DNA of 64,000 nucleotides. Origin: Hypoxylon rubiginosum. Taxonomy: Eukaryota > Ascomycota > Sordariomycetes > Xylariales > Hypoxylaceae. Position 1 is the stretch's first letter; each line of letters opens with the position of its first letter. A program made the position numbers and the translations under genes. Below, piece after piece: positions 23,390 to 36,364 of this stretch. Location: contig CADCXA010000060.1 of the NCBI GenBank assembly GCA_902806565.1, positions 333,398 to 397,397 on the forward strand, read 5' to 3'. Under the pieces are notes generated by a model. It saw only the letters and a list, made by a program, of their open reading frames with translations, did not search any database and had not been told where the DNA came from.

Positions 23390-23575
23390 TGTTAGATTAC
23401 GTGTGTATTCAATTAGGGGGTCAATTCTGTGTATTGAACTTGTGTATCTGAATTAACGTGTGTCCTTGCGATTCCTTAGAATAGCTTCGGAATAGGGTTA
23501 CCTGTTGCGGCTCCGGCCTCTGGCCTGTATGCAGGACCTGAATAGGTCCTCCAGAATAACCTCTATTATCTAACA
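23390..23575 (-). mobile_element. solo LTR of the Ty1/Copia family seen at 49231 and 61075
   Basis: A 186-bp segment starts TGTTAGAT and ends ATCTAACA (TG...CA with short terminal inverted repeats). It aligns along its length with the 182-bp LTRs at 49231-49412 and 54810-54991; those copies differ from it mainly by C-to-T/G-to-A changes. It is therefore a nearly unmutated reference for the family. The flanking 5-mers (atata and gtttc) do not match, so its insertion may have been followed by rearrangement. The strand is that of the full-length element (minus). Its right end supplies the stop codon of the adjacent HNH remnant. Confidence 0.85.
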
Positions 23576-24855
23576 GTTTCCTTTATCTATCCCACGATAA
23601 AAAAGGTTAGCCCCATTTATTACTTTTCTTATCTTGCCTGCCTTTAACATATGGCGCATAGCAGCCTCAGACCCAACCTCGGTACTGGCGTTGCTGAACC
23701 CATCAATTGACCGCGTACGCTTACGACCCCTCACTTCATCACCACAGAATGTTCCTATACTGTAGAGTCGTTCCTGGTAAGCCTCGTCATCATCGGATTC
23801 CGAACCAGACGACCCTAACGTATCATCGCTGTCTCGCGACTCGCTGCCGTCATCGCCCCGCGGTCGCTTGCTCCCGCTGACAGAATCGCTGCGACTCCTG
23901 TGGAAGTCTGAAACCAAGCGCTCCTGTATTTGGTCCTGGCCGTTCTCATACACAGTTACCCAACACCGGCGGCGCTTGGTGTTGGTAAACTGCAGAGACT
24001 CGATGTTGAATATGTTCTAAGCGAAACGGCCAAAGAGATACTCGGGCCGGACACCTAGCAAGTCGTAGCAACGGCGGTTATGATACAATATATAGGTATC
24101 ATACGAAGAAAGCTGGTTCCCAACAATAACCTTTATAACATATTGATATTCGCCATTGATTTTCTTCGGCAAAAGAACAATCTCCTTGCGATCCAGCATC
24201 ACATGGATATCGGCGCGCAAGAGGAACTTATTCCGCACATCATTCCAAGCTTGATCATTGGGCTTGAAGGCGTAAGATCCCATAACGTTCCTTTGGAACC
24301 ATTCGCTCGCCTCTTTTGGTATCAAGTATGCTGCCTCTAAAGCTAATATGCTATCGGTGACACGGCAGGTGACATCGCGCTGCAGGACGATATCGCGATT
24401 ATCCTTATTCTTAAACGAGCTGTTGAGAACTTGGTAGGGGGGAATGGAAGCTTCGCGCCATGCTAAAGGTAAGTTGGCTGCTGGAGGTATATATGGAGCT
24501 GGATCTACCGGGTCGTGTGGGAATTTCCAGTGGTAGAACGAAGGGGTTATCGGGTACGGTCGCGGGCCTACAATAGAATAGTCTTTAGTGAGTTGTGTAT
24601 TAGTATTGGCCGCGTATTTAGGCATACCAGGATGGCTAGGTAGGCATGTGTAAGAAGCAATCCTTCTTCACCACCACAATAGACGGGTTGATCTTCTCCA
24701 CGCCAGGATCCCTGGAATGCGACAGGTATGGCGTTCTATCCGTATGGACCCCATCGCGAGGCCAGGCATTTCCGACGAGAAGGTAGCAAGCATGGATCAT
24801 AAGATCGTAATCCACACCGCCATGGTCATATGGAGGGAAACTCCAATACCATCAC
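23570..24855 (-). pseudogene. HNH-nuclease-like gene, third copy, truncated by the LTR
   Basis: From right to left: SFPPYDHGGVDYDLMIHAC (about 24840), a 59-nt intron (24568-24626, donor gtatgc, acceptor ttgtag), GPRPYPITPSFYHWKFP, CRVTDSILALEAAYLIP, LLLRADIHVMLDRKEIV, and an acidic tail with GFSNASTEV shared with the second copy. The central H of EAAH is tyrosine here (EAAY), a CAT-to-TAT type change that would remove a catalytic histidine. A TAG at 24017-24019 stands where the second copy has W (FAWNIF). There is a 1-nt frame problem at the exon 1 end and a TGA further upstream. The final codons GGA AAC run into TGT TAG of the LTR, so the true C-terminus is lost. The gene lies about 0.5 kb downstream of Helitron copy B, on the same strand. 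Confidence 0.78.
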
Positions 24856-25381
24856 AAGCCTCTCTTTCATATAACCAAAGCATTCTTTGTAATTGTAAAC
24901 AATAACACTCCTTGACGTAATACCAGCTATGTATCAACTTCTCTTTATTTCATCAACTTCTCTTTATTTCATTAGTACTGCCACAATTTCACCGGCCAAT
25001 CAGATACTTAGAATCGCCCCGCACTTTTCGACGTTTTCCTTTGCGGTTCTATCGCAACAAGGTCTATAGAAGTGCAAATGGTATCGAAAGGTCACGCAAA
25101 ACGAGCTCTATCGAGCTATATTAATTATTAATATTTTTAAGTGGTGGTAGAATAGATCAATTGATTCTACAAAGAATTCAAAGGACGTGCGCTGAGGTGT
25201 GGCTAGCCAATCAGAGCTGAGTTTGGTTGTGGCGTAGGCGTTGGCACCCCCTTTCCCCCGGCCGAAGGACGGGTCACGCAGCTAGTAGAATATATACAAT
25301 ATCACATCAAATAATTAAGACTAGGGTTCATCCAGGTCATTTTAATTGAATACGCATATATCTGTACCAACTTCAAGCCCT
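24856..25381. other. spacer between Helitron copy B and the third HNH copy
   Basis: No gene. The right half is GC-rich (gttggcaccccctttccccc near 25237) and the left half AT-rich. A Helitron 3' end would be expected in this area if the HNH gene is outside the element. I found gattggctag (minus strand, about 25207-25216) with a CTAG, but no convincing hairpin before it, so I do not call an end. Confidence 0.5.
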
Positions 25382-28300
25382 CTACTCAATCTCATATAGA
25401 GGCTCCTCGAGACGTTGGAGCATCCTGGTTTCGTAATCAGCGATCCGGCTTTGCATAACCGCGGACGGAAACTCCCGGAATACTCGATTGCGATCGAAAG
25501 GAGCATTAAACATCAGACCCTGGATGGTTGATACACGCGATACGGCGACATAGGACAAACCTAAAGTGTGCTCCCTTTCGGAAATGTCGCACACGACCTT
25601 ATCCAGCGTGATACCTTACGACTTGTGTACCGTTATAGCGTAGCATATCAGCAGCGGGAACTGTTCCCTCCAGCACGTGTTGTTGTTTAGGACGAAATCC
25701 TGATGAACTTGCTCGACTGGAACAATAAACCGACCATTGGCATCCCGAAGCTCCTCGCCAGAAGGCAGGATGAAGGGCGGCCCGGTATACTCATCCCAAG
25801 CTACCATAATAACCTAGGGAGGATCATTCAGCACACATCTGAACCAGCCGCCAAGCAGATATCGTAGACAGTACCACGTGCCCCATTGAACAGGCCAACG
25901 TTTGCCCAGATATTACGGGTTAACATTACCCTGCAGCCGATACACACGGGGAATATTGCCGACAGGTTGCCAGCAGTGCTGGACGACATGTCCTTGGGTA
26001 CTGGTCCATAGTCGGAAGCCTTGATATCGATGACAGGGGAGTTGAGCGGCATCATGTGGTCGTGATTATATTCGTTAACCTGTCTCTTCGTGGTGTACAG
26101 ACGCACAGCGTCGCGAAAGCTGTCAACCTCCTCAGCCGGTAGTCGGACGGTACACCTTGAGCTGAGCAATTCCCACGACACCGTCGTAGTCTTCAGCACG
26201 CGCAGCTCGGCCAGCGCCTGCCTGAACATGGCCTGCTCCTCTCCTTGCTGGCGCTGAATAACCATTAAGAAGATAGAGTATTGAAACGAGCGGTACACAT
26301 TGCGCCCAACTATCTCGAGCGGAGAAAGATTGCTCGCAGCCGAGTATAGCGGCTTGGCGAGGACAGGAGGCAACTGGAAAAAATCGCCGATTAGTAAGAC
26401 ATTAAGTCCGCCTAGCATCTGATCACGCCGCTCCGGAAATATCTCCCGGAGCCGCCTGTCAATCATACCCAAAGTCCTCAGACCTAACATGCTTTTCTCG
26501 TCTATTACCAAATAGTGAACCCCTCAAAAGGTCCGCTGTAGCGAACTAAGGACGCTGGCGGTTTCAGATAGGGCTCTTATCTCGTCCCCCCCCCCTATAG
26601 GCAACCGAAGGACTAAGTGCGCTGTTCTTCCCGATATCTGGTTGGACGCGATGCCCGTGGGAGCGCACCTAATTATAGAAGAGCCCTCTCCCGGACTGAT
26701 TTCCTAGAGACACGCAGATATCAGATTAATCAAATAAGTCTTACCAACACCGCCGCCGCCGTCGACCTGAATACGAAAGGCCGGCGGCATCGTACCATCC
26801 CGCTTCCCCTTCTGGAAGTGGCCCACTACGGTGGCGTATACAATACGCTGCTTATCGTTCAGTGTTGCTTCGGCACCCGGTGGTACCGCCTCAACATCAT
26901 AGCTATCCACCATATCACCTCTGAGCTGCTTTTAATAACCCAGGGAGGGGAACAACTCATGTTCAAACCGGCCGACGTGAGGTGTCCAGTTGTAGTTGAT
27001 ATCAATATCCCTGCGACTAAGAAGATCAGAAGGCTCCTGTTCTATACCAAGTTCGGGCACCTGGCGGGCAAGCTCATGCCAGTCCTCCAGAGTAAACTTA
27101 TCATCCCCAGGACCGCGTTCGAACTCATCCTTGCAAGGTTCCTCCTCCTCATTAACCACTTCACCATAATGATCGTCGGGATGGCCTTCGAGATGAACGT
27201 CCAAGCAATGTTCATATGCATATCTATAACCATAGCAACGTACACCGTCCACCGTTAGCAGCTTGTTATGATCCCAATGTGGATGATTTAATAGAAGCTT
27301 GATGTGGCAGAAATCCTTAAACAGGGGGTGGGAACGTATTCGCTTGTACCGAGGGTAATACTGTAATACACGGGTCTTCGCCGGAGGCTGATGTAACGCC
27401 CATCGTTCTGGATCACGGGCGCTAAAGTTCCACTGTTCTAAGAAAGCGAAATAGCAGACCTCTTCCATGTGCGACGGCCTAGCCAGATACTTTTCATATA
27501 GCGTCCTAGACGACTGTATCTCCCCGTCATCGCCAATGTCCATGACTCGAGCGTGCGTATCAGGAGGACGACAGTTGACAGTGATAAAAAACGGCTGTCC
27601 TGCTGCAGAGGAAGGCCTAGTAGGATATGTGAGATCTCCTGCGCAGAATAGTCCCTCTCACCAACCAATTTGTTCATCAGCTTGGAGACAAAAGACAGCA
27701 TCGGGTTCCCGTCAGCAATCCGTGGCAATATGCTCTTCGCAATGTCAGAGTAGGTTGTGGTGGGAACCTCACCCTTCGAGCAGTACTTGGCAGCGTAGGC
27801 GATTACGGCGTCCATGCTGGTGCAGGGCGAGATATCCATGTTTGCCAACCAGCACAGGGAAATAAGGGGGTTAAACTGGTTCATCAACGAGTTATTGTGT
27901 GCTGGTAGGAATCTCCACCAGCCCTTGCCATCCTTCTGAACCATAGTAGGGGTATCTAGGGGGTCCTGGGGAAATGAAAACCGACATTCAGGCTCCGGCT
28001 CGGGTTCCCCATTGTTTTTGGCCTCCTCGGCCTTTTTTTGTTGACCCTGAGACAATATTGAGTGGTGGAATGGTGCCTCTGTACCCGATTGACAACACCG
28101 TTCAACCATTCCCAAATAACATGTGTGTCGCAAGGATCGAGATTGAGAGGGTTACCATCACCCCTGAGGCCAATCGTCTCAGGCTTTGGATTCCAGGCGG
28201 TTACATAATAGCCCCAGATCTTTGCAAACTCTGCCCTCCCCTGATCGCTCTCCAACTGCGGCAAGGGAGAACGTAGAAACCAGTAAAGACCATGGTCGTA

Positions 28301-28430
28301 GGAGCTGCCACGACCCTGCCATTCGTACCGATCCTAGAAGTCCATTATGTTAAACTTCTAACGCAGGATAATTTCGCGGAAATGAGTTATCCTAGAGTAA
28401 AAATGTCAGCCTGCTATATAAGGGTTTTTA
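25382..28430 (-). pseudogene. Helitron Rep/PIF1-helicase gene, copy B, near complete but interrupted
   Basis: From right to left: the Rep domain with RYEWQGRGSSYDHGLYW (28285-28335), where the HUH pair is expected; here it reads Y-D-H. The two-tyrosine block is VIAYAAKYCSKGE (about 27780). A linker follows (26932-27543). The PIF1 helicase has a P-loop VDGGGGVGKTYL (about 26750), the Walker B-like VIDEKSM (26490), GDFFQLPPV, CRVMLTRN, VHKS-stop-GITL and LSYVAVSRV, ending PLYEIE. The stop inside VHKSQGITL is TAA in place of CAA, one C-to-T change. Other stops: TAG after ISACL, and TGA in place of W in QRTFWGVHYL. Frameshifts fall in an A7 tract (about 28040) and a T6 tract (27583-27588). The N-terminal zinc/AT-hook region is absent; the gene fades into the A/T block at about 28430. 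Helitrons move by rolling-circle replication; this copy cannot encode a full protein. Confidence 0.83.
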
Positions 28431-29168
28431 CGTAACAACCTCCGTGATAAAGCTATACGTAAAGGTTCAGACAAAGTTTTCCATCGCTTAAATTTAAGTA
28501 TATATTAATATAAACTTTTTAAATATAAATCGGCAGGGTTAAATATAATAAATATTAAAAAAATATTAAAGCGATAAATAAAAGCTTTATATTTTTATTA
28601 TTAATAATATAAATAAGGTTTAATATTTTTAAAAATATTAATATATTAAGCGATTTATTTTAATAAAACTTAAATTATAATATTATAATTTATATTATAT
28701 TAATTATAAATTATTTTAATTAATTATTTTTATTTTTTTATTAATTTATAATTTTTAATTTAAATAATTTATATAAATTTTATTAATTTTAAATTTTATA
28801 AAATTATAAAATTAATTAATTTAAAACTAATAAATTTATAATTATAATAAAAAAATAATTATTAATTATTATGTAATATATAATATTAATATATAATATA
28901 AAATTTAATATAATATAAATTAATATATTAATAATATTTATTAAATATATAATATATTTATAAATAATAATTTTATATATTAATTTATATATAAATTTTA
29001 TAATTTTATTTTTAATTTTTATAATTAATATAAAAAATTATATTAATATTTTATAAATTTAAAATTTAAAAAAATAAATAAAAATATTTAAATAATATAA
29101 ATAATATTAAATTATAAAATAATTATTTTAAATTTTAATTAAAATATTATTTTTTAATAAAAAAACTA
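28431..29168. other. start of the extreme A/T compartment
   Basis: Base composition falls from ordinary to nearly A/T-only within roughly 100 bp at 28430-28530, right where the Helitron Rep sequence stops being readable. No element boundary or gene could be recognised up to the Gypsy LTR. The first part may be the rest of the Helitron N-terminus after conversion. Confidence 0.7.
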
Positions 29169-29173
29169 ATAAA

Positions 29174-29438
29174 TATTATATATTATTTAAATAAATAAAA
29201 AAGCTAGGTTTAATTATTTAAAAATAAATAAGTATATTTAAATATAAAAAATTAAAAAGGGAAAAAATCTATAAGTTATATATATAATTATTTTAAAATA
29301 ATTTATTTTTTATTAATATATATTTATTTAAAATATTATATATATTCCGGTTTTAATTTTAACTTTTAAATTAATAAAATAACATTTATATATAAACTAT
29401 ATATATAAATTATAAATATTTAAATTTACGTTATAATA
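29174..29438 (-). repeat. Gypsy 3' LTR (left)
   Basis: 265 bp, aligned by eye with 35669-35933; same length, differing by scattered substitutions. It lies at the 3' end of the element because the motifs read on the minus strand. Confidence 0.85.
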
Positions 29439-32400
29439 TTATCCTTATTTTAAAAAAAAAATATACGTTTTTATATATTATTTTTTTTTATTATAAGTTT
29501 TTATTTTTTAATAAAATTAATTTATTATTATTTAAATATAACTTATTAAATTTATTATATTTTACCGGTTTTTTTTATTTTATTAGTTTTATTAATAATT
29601 TTAATTATTTTAAATTATTATTATAATATTTTTATAATATTAATATATTATTTTTAAAATTTAATATATTATTTTATTTTAAATTAAGGTTTTAATTTAG
29701 TTATTATATTTAATATTATAATTATTTATAATATATTTTAAATAAAAATATCTTATTTATTTATTATTTTTTAATATTATTTAATTTAATTATATTTATT
29801 TATAAATTTTTAATTATTTATTTTAATAATAAATTATTTAAAAAAAATTTTAATTAGTTAATAAAAAATATTATTAAGTTTTTTCTTTTTAATATATTTA
29901 TTATATATATATATATTTTTTTTTTTTTATAATTTTATAGTAATTTCTAGTTATTAAATAATTAAATTTATTATTAAAACAATTTATAATAATTTTTTTC
30001 TTTTTAATAATATATATATGGTTTTTTATTTTAAAATTTAGTTTATATTAATATTAATTAACTTATTTTATTATTTGTTTTTATAATTTTTTTATAATTA
30101 TTTAAACTTTATTTTATTATTTTTTAATAATAAACACTGTTTTTTAAATTTTTTTTTAATTAAAACGTTTTTTAATTAAAAGTTTTTTTAATTTTATTAT
30201 ATAAGTTTTTTAATTAAATAATAATAATATTAAAAAAACTATGTTTTATTTTATATAATAATATATTAATAAATTTATATAATAATAATATTTATATTAT
30301 ATTTAACGCCGATATTATAATAAACCAGTTATTTTAATAATAATTAATAAATAAATAAAGATATTAATTAATATATTTATTTATTATTTTTATTTAACTT
30401 ATTATTTAAAAATATTTTATAATAAAAAAGTTTTATTTTATATTTATAACTTATAATATTTTATTTATAAAATTTGTAATAAATTATAGTTTTTAATTAT
30501 TAATTATATTAATAAACAGTTTAAAAACTTTATATAATCCTTAAAAATATATTTAAATTATATTTTTTATTATAATTATTTAAAAATATAATATGTTTTA
30601 TAATTTTTTTTTTAACTTATAAATTATAATTAATAAATTATTATATTTATATTTATTTTTAATATAAATTTAAAATTTATTATAATATATAATTATATTT
30701 ATAATAATATTAATAAAAAATATAACTAGTTTAAAATTTTATTATAAAGACTTTTTAAAAGTTAATAATAATAATTATTTATAAAATAATTTATATTAAT
30801 AAATTATCTTTTTTATTAATAATATATAAAAAGTATTTTATATATTTTTTTAATTAAAATATATTATTATTAAACGCGAGTATATTTTAATTAATATTTT
30901 TATTTAAAAATTATTTATATTAAATATAATTAATTAATTATTATAAAATACCAGTTTTTTAAATATAAAAAACATATTATTTAATTTATTATTTTATATT
31001 ATTTAACGGTAAATATTTAAGTTAAAATAAATAATATTTATTTTTAATAGTTTATTTATTAGTTTTACTTTAAATCCTTTAAATATTAATATATTTTCGT
31101 TAAAAATAAATAAATATATTACTTTTTTTTATATTTTTAATATTATTATATTAGTTAAATCCACATTAAATTCTATTTATTTTATTATAAAAACTAGTTT
31201 AAATATAATTATTATATATATTACTTAGCGTTTTTTATTTTATATTTTAATATTTTTATATTTATAAAATAATATATTAATAAAAACATTATTTTCTTTA
31301 AAACGGTATATTATATTAAAGTTATATTAAAATAAAAGTTTTATTTATTTTATTTACTATTAATTAAAAAGTTATTTAATATTAAAATATTTTAAAATAT
31401 AATAATTTATTATTATTAAAAAAGGTTATATTATTTTTAAAAAATAAGTTATTAAATATTATTTTTTTGTTTTTAAATCCTGTTATATTATAATATTTAC
31501 CACCACGTTATTTAAAATATCGGTTTTAATTTTAGTTTCTAAGTTATAATTAAAATAATATAAAATTAATATATATATTATTTTATATTTTAATTCGTTA
31601 AAAACTTTTTAATAAAATTCTATTTAATTAAAAAATAAATTTTTTTTATAAAATTATTAAATAATTAAGTTATATGTTTATAGTTTTAAATAAATTTTTT
31701 ATAAAAATTATAAAAACTTAAAAAAAATTACATTTTCTTAATATTTTTTAGTTTTTTTTAACTTATTAATAATATAATTTTTAAAAAATTTACCACCACG
31801 TTATTAGTTTTTATAATAAATTTTAAAAACGTTATTTTTTTATATAAAATTCGTATTTAATTATATTAATTTAAAAATCTACCGCGTGTAAATATTTTAA
31901 TATTAAATTAATATATAAAATATATTTTTTTTTAAATTATAAATAAATTAATATATTATATAAATATATATTATAAAACTTATTAAAATATTTTATTAAA
32001 ATGTTATTAATAAAATATTAAAAATTTAATAGTTTATTTAAAAAACTATAATAAGTTTAAAATATCGTTAAATTTTTTAAGTTTAAATTAAGTTAAATAT
32101 AATAAAAAGTTTATTAAATATTTATTTTATTAAATATTTTAATTATAAATATTTTACTAAAAGTTTTTTTAATTAATAATAATAAATATTAATTTTTTTA
32201 ATAAGGTTATAAAGTTTTTAATAATTAATATAAAATCGTAAGCTATTATTTAACTTTAATATAAAAAATACTAATATTATTTATAATAATATATTTAATT
32301 TTATAAATTTTTTATAAATATATTTTATTATATATTTTTTATAAACTTTTAGCTTATTTATTAACATTTTATATAAAAAAAAGTAACTTAATTTTTTAAA

Positions 32401-33827
32401 CTTTTTTTTAAGTTTAATCTTATAATTTATTTTTAGTTAATATAATAAAATTTTATTTAACGTGGTTTTATTAAAAATATTTAAATAATCGTGGTGTTTT
32501 TTTAATATTATTTATATTACTAATTATTTTAATTTATTTTTATTTTAAAATTTAAAATTATATTTATAATTATTATATTTTTACTTATTTTTTAATAAAT
32601 AATTAATACTATAAAAATTAGTTTTTTTAATTTTAGTTTTTTTTAAAAACTTATAAAAAAGTTTAGTTTTAATAAAAATTATATTTAATTTATAATTTTT
32701 ATATTATTTTATTATATTATAATATATATAATAATAACCTTTTTTATTTATATTTAAATATAAATGTAATATATATATATATTTTTTTTTTTTAAAAAGG
32801 TTATTATTAAATTTTTTTTTATATTATTTGTTTTATTTTTTATAGTTTATATTATATATAATATAGTTTATTTATTTTTTAAAATAAAATTATTATTAAT
32901 ATTTATATTATTTTTTAAGTATTATTATTATTAGTATTTTTAGCTTTAAGTTTTTTTATATTTTTAACTAATAAATTATATTATAAACTTATATTTAATA
33001 TTTATATTATTTTTTTATTATTAATTAATAATTAATTTATTAATATTAGTTTTTTATTTTTATTTTTTTATTTTAATTATAAATATCTTATTAAAATTTA
33101 CTGTTTATATTTTTTATTAAACATTTTATATTATTTATTTTAATATTTTTTAGTTGTTATATAATTTAAGTATTTAAAAATAAAAGTTAATAATAAATAA
33201 CGTTAATTATAATATTATATTTTTTAAATTATTTTCTTTTAATAATAATATTTTATTTTATATTAATAATTATTATTAATATTTATTTAATTATTTAATT
33301 ATTAATATAAATATTTATTAATAATAATATATTAATTATTTATATAGATTTTTTATTATATTTACCGATATATTATAATTTAAATCTAATTTTTAATAAT
33401 ATTTATAACAGTTTTTAAGTTTTTTTTATAAAGTTAATATTAATAAAAATATATTCTTCGGTTTTAATGTTTTTTAATAAGTTATTTATAATTAATAATA
33501 ATTTATTATTAATTATTATAATAATAAATAATAAAGGTTATCCGCTTAATATTTTTTTAAAAAAATTATATAAGATATTATTAAAATTTATTTTAAACAA
33601 AGATTTTTATTTTAAAATAAAATTTATATTTTTTAAGGTTAATTTTTTACCTTTAAGTTATTAAACGTTAAATTTTCGTTATTTTTAAAAATAACTTTTT
33701 TATAATTAAACGCTTTTTTTTTATTAGATTCTTAATATTATATTTATTAAGTTATTATTTTAATAATTTTCGCTTTTTTAGTTTTATTATTTATAGCTTT
33801 TATTTTATTATAAAATGGTTTTTTAAA

Positions 33828-33869
33828 GCAGTTATAAAATATATATCCTTATTTTTTATATTTAAAGCA
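33828..33869 (-). pseudogene. RIP-converted CCHC zinc knuckle of the Gypsy gag
   Basis: The minus-strand codons begin with TGC and end with TGC exactly 14 codons apart. TAT occupies positions 4 and 9, where C and H belong in C-x2-C-x4-H-x4-C, a stop (TAA, from CAA) sits at position 7, and G-Y at positions 8-9 matches the usual G-H. Each departure is a single transition of the RIP type. This sets the strand and places gag near the right LTR. Confidence 0.72.
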
Positions 33870-35668
33870 GCGTTTTTTAATTATAAGTTTAATAAGCTTT
33901 TTTTTAAATAATTTTAAAGCCTAGGTTTTTTATTTTTAAGTTTAGTTTTAATTATTAATAAATTTTCAGGTAAATACGTTATTTTTAAAAGTTTAATTAT
34001 AGTTAATTTTTACGGTATTTTTATTTTTAATTATTTATATTAACTATTAAATTATATATATAATTATTTTAATAAATTTAATAAAATTATTATTATATAT
34101 TAAATATATTAATATTATTATAATTTATAATATTAATAAAAGTTATTTATAAAACTATTATATTTATTTTATTTTTAATTTATAATATTTTTTTATAAAG
34201 TAAATAATCTTATTTTTAAATATATAAAATTTTTTACTTGGTTTTATTTTAAGAACTACGAATTTATCCTTTGCTTTTTTATAAATATTAAAGTTAAAAT
34301 ATTTTTTATAAAAATATTTTATAAAAGTAGTAAATATTTAAATTAATTTTAAATAATTTTCATGAAAATATAAAAAGATATTTATTATTGTTTTTTTTTA
34401 AAATATAATTTAATATTTATTATTTTTATAATATTAAAAAAAAATGGTTTTTATTAACCTTTAGTTGGTTTTTTATTTATTAGTATTATTTTTTAAAAAA
34501 TATAATATTTTTTATTTTATTTATATAAAAATTAATTATATTAACTTTTTTTTTTTTATTTATTTTTAAAAAACTAATATTTATTTCTTTAAATATAATA
34601 ATATATTATTATAATTTTTTAATAATTATTTAAAATCTGATATTTTATATTTTTAATATTATTAATATTTATTAAAAAGTTTTTTTCATTATATTATTTA
34701 TATCCATTTTTTTATTAAAAGCTTTAATATTTTTTTAAAATTAATTAACTATATTTATTATTATTATTTTTTATTTAAGCGAGTTATAATTTATTAATTA
34801 TTTAATTATATATAAGTTATATATTTTTTTATTTTTTTAAAATAAGTTTATTTTTAATATAAATAATTTAATTATATAAAAAAATTATATATTAAATTAT
34901 ATTTATTAATATATTTATTAATTTTATAACTTATTTTTTTAAAATTATTTATTTTAAAATATAAAATTATATTTTAAAGAAAAATAATTTTAAATTTTTT
35001 ATTATTACTTTAAAATTATTAATTGTTAGTTTTTAAAAATTATTTAAATATATTTAATTATTTATATTTATAAGTAACTTAAATTAAATTTAAAAAATTC
35101 CTGTTATATTATTAACTTTTTAATAAAATATAATCTTTTTTATTAAATTAATTTTTAAGATATTAAATATTATTACGTTAAGAACGTTATATTTTATTTT
35201 AAATATGTAAAAAATTTATATAAACTTTTTATAATTATTTTTTTTTAATTAAAATAAGTAATTAATTATATAAATAAAAATATTAAATTATTAATTAAAA
35301 ATAGTTTAATAATTTATTAAACCAGGTTATTTTAAATATAAATCTGGTTTTTTAGTTTTAATTAAAAAGTTAATAAATAAATTTTTATTAGTTAATTACT
35401 GTTTTTTAAAAATAAAATAAACGTTTTAAAAATCTTTTTTATTAATAATTATTTAAATTATAACGTTAATATAAAAAAACTTAATTATTATTTATTAATA
35501 ATTATTTTTAATTTATTAAGGTTTTTTAATATTAAAAATATTAAAAATATTATTAGCGATTGTTAAAAATGTTAATTTATTAAATTAAAAAAATTTTAAA
35601 ATTAAATTCTTTTTTTTATAAAGTATTATTATTCCTTTTTAAAAATAAAATAAAAAATACTTAAATAT

Positions 35669-35933
35669 TATTATATATTATTTAAATAAGTAAAAAAACT
35701 AAACTTAATTATTAAAAAATAAATAAATATATTTAAATATAAAAAATTAAAAAAGGAAAAAAATTATAAGTTATATATATAATTACCTTAAAATAACTTA
35801 TTTTTTATAAATATATATTTATTTAAAATATTATATATATTTTAATTTTAATTTTAATTTTTAAATTAATAAAGTAACATTTATATATAAGTTATATATA
35901 TAAGTTATAAATAGTTAAATTTATATTATAATA
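35669..35933 (-). repeat. Gypsy 5' LTR (right)
   Basis: 265-bp partner of 29174-29438, followed by the target duplication ATAAA at 35934-35938. Confidence 0.85.
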
Positions 35934-36104
35934 ATAAATATATTATAAAATATAAAAATAAACTTTTTTTTTATAATATATAAAATTTTTTTATAAATGA
36001 TTTTTAATTATATAATAATAAATATATTTAAAAAATAAAGATTTTTTTATATTAAAAAATTAAAAATTATAAAATAAATAAATATATATATAATTAATAA
36101 TAAT

Positions 36105-36364
36105 AATAATATATTATTTAAATAAATAAAAAATAAAACTTAATAGTTTAAAAATAAATAAATATATTTAAATATAAAAACTTAAAGATTTTTTTTTTAA
36201 GTTATATATATATTTATTTTAATATAACTTATTATTTATTAATATATATTTATTTAAAATATTATATATATTTTAATTTTAATTAAAATTTTTAAATAAA
36301 TAAAATAACATTTATATATAAAATATATATATAAGTTATAAATATTTAAGTTTATATTATAATA
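36105..36364 (-). repeat. Gypsy-family solo LTR
   Basis: About 260 bp similar throughout to the 265-bp Gypsy LTRs, in the same orientation, only 170 bp from the full-length element. The 5-mer ataat occurs on both sides, but in such low-complexity sequence this is weak support for a target duplication. Confidence 0.7.

Larger units (their letters stand above)
29174..35933 (-). mobile_element. full-length Ty3/Gypsy LTR retrotransposon, RIP-erased
   Basis: Two 265-bp direct repeats (29174-29438 and 35669-35933) flank 6.2 kb of internal sequence, and the 5-mer ATAAA lies directly outside both ends (29169-29173, 35934-35938). On the minus strand the internal order fits gag then pol. A 14-codon segment with CCHC spacing lies at 33828-33869, reading C-Y-Y-C after TGT/CAT-to-TAT changes. 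A polymerase motif FINNILI (31994-32014) matches F-I-D-D-I-L-I after two G-to-A changes. About 160 codons later, an RNase H-like start TDILNNVVV (about 31500-31524) corresponds to the TDAS-type motif. Motif order and spacing favour Gypsy over Copia. All frames are closed. LTR ends read TATTA...AATA, expected for TGTTA...AACA after conversion. Confidence 0.82.

Noticed and set aside
24625..24627. ATG of the third HNH copy as a start codon
   Set aside because: It lies inside the donor gtatgc of a predicted intron; homologous N-terminal sequence continues to the right up to about 24850.
25200..25220. Helitron 3' end (CTAG) in minus orientation
   Set aside because: No hairpin directly before it and no host A/T junction that I could confirm.
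33467..33664. 65-codon plus-strand frame in the A/T block
   Set aside because: Only K, N, I, L, F-rich low-complexity translation, and antisense to the Gypsy element.
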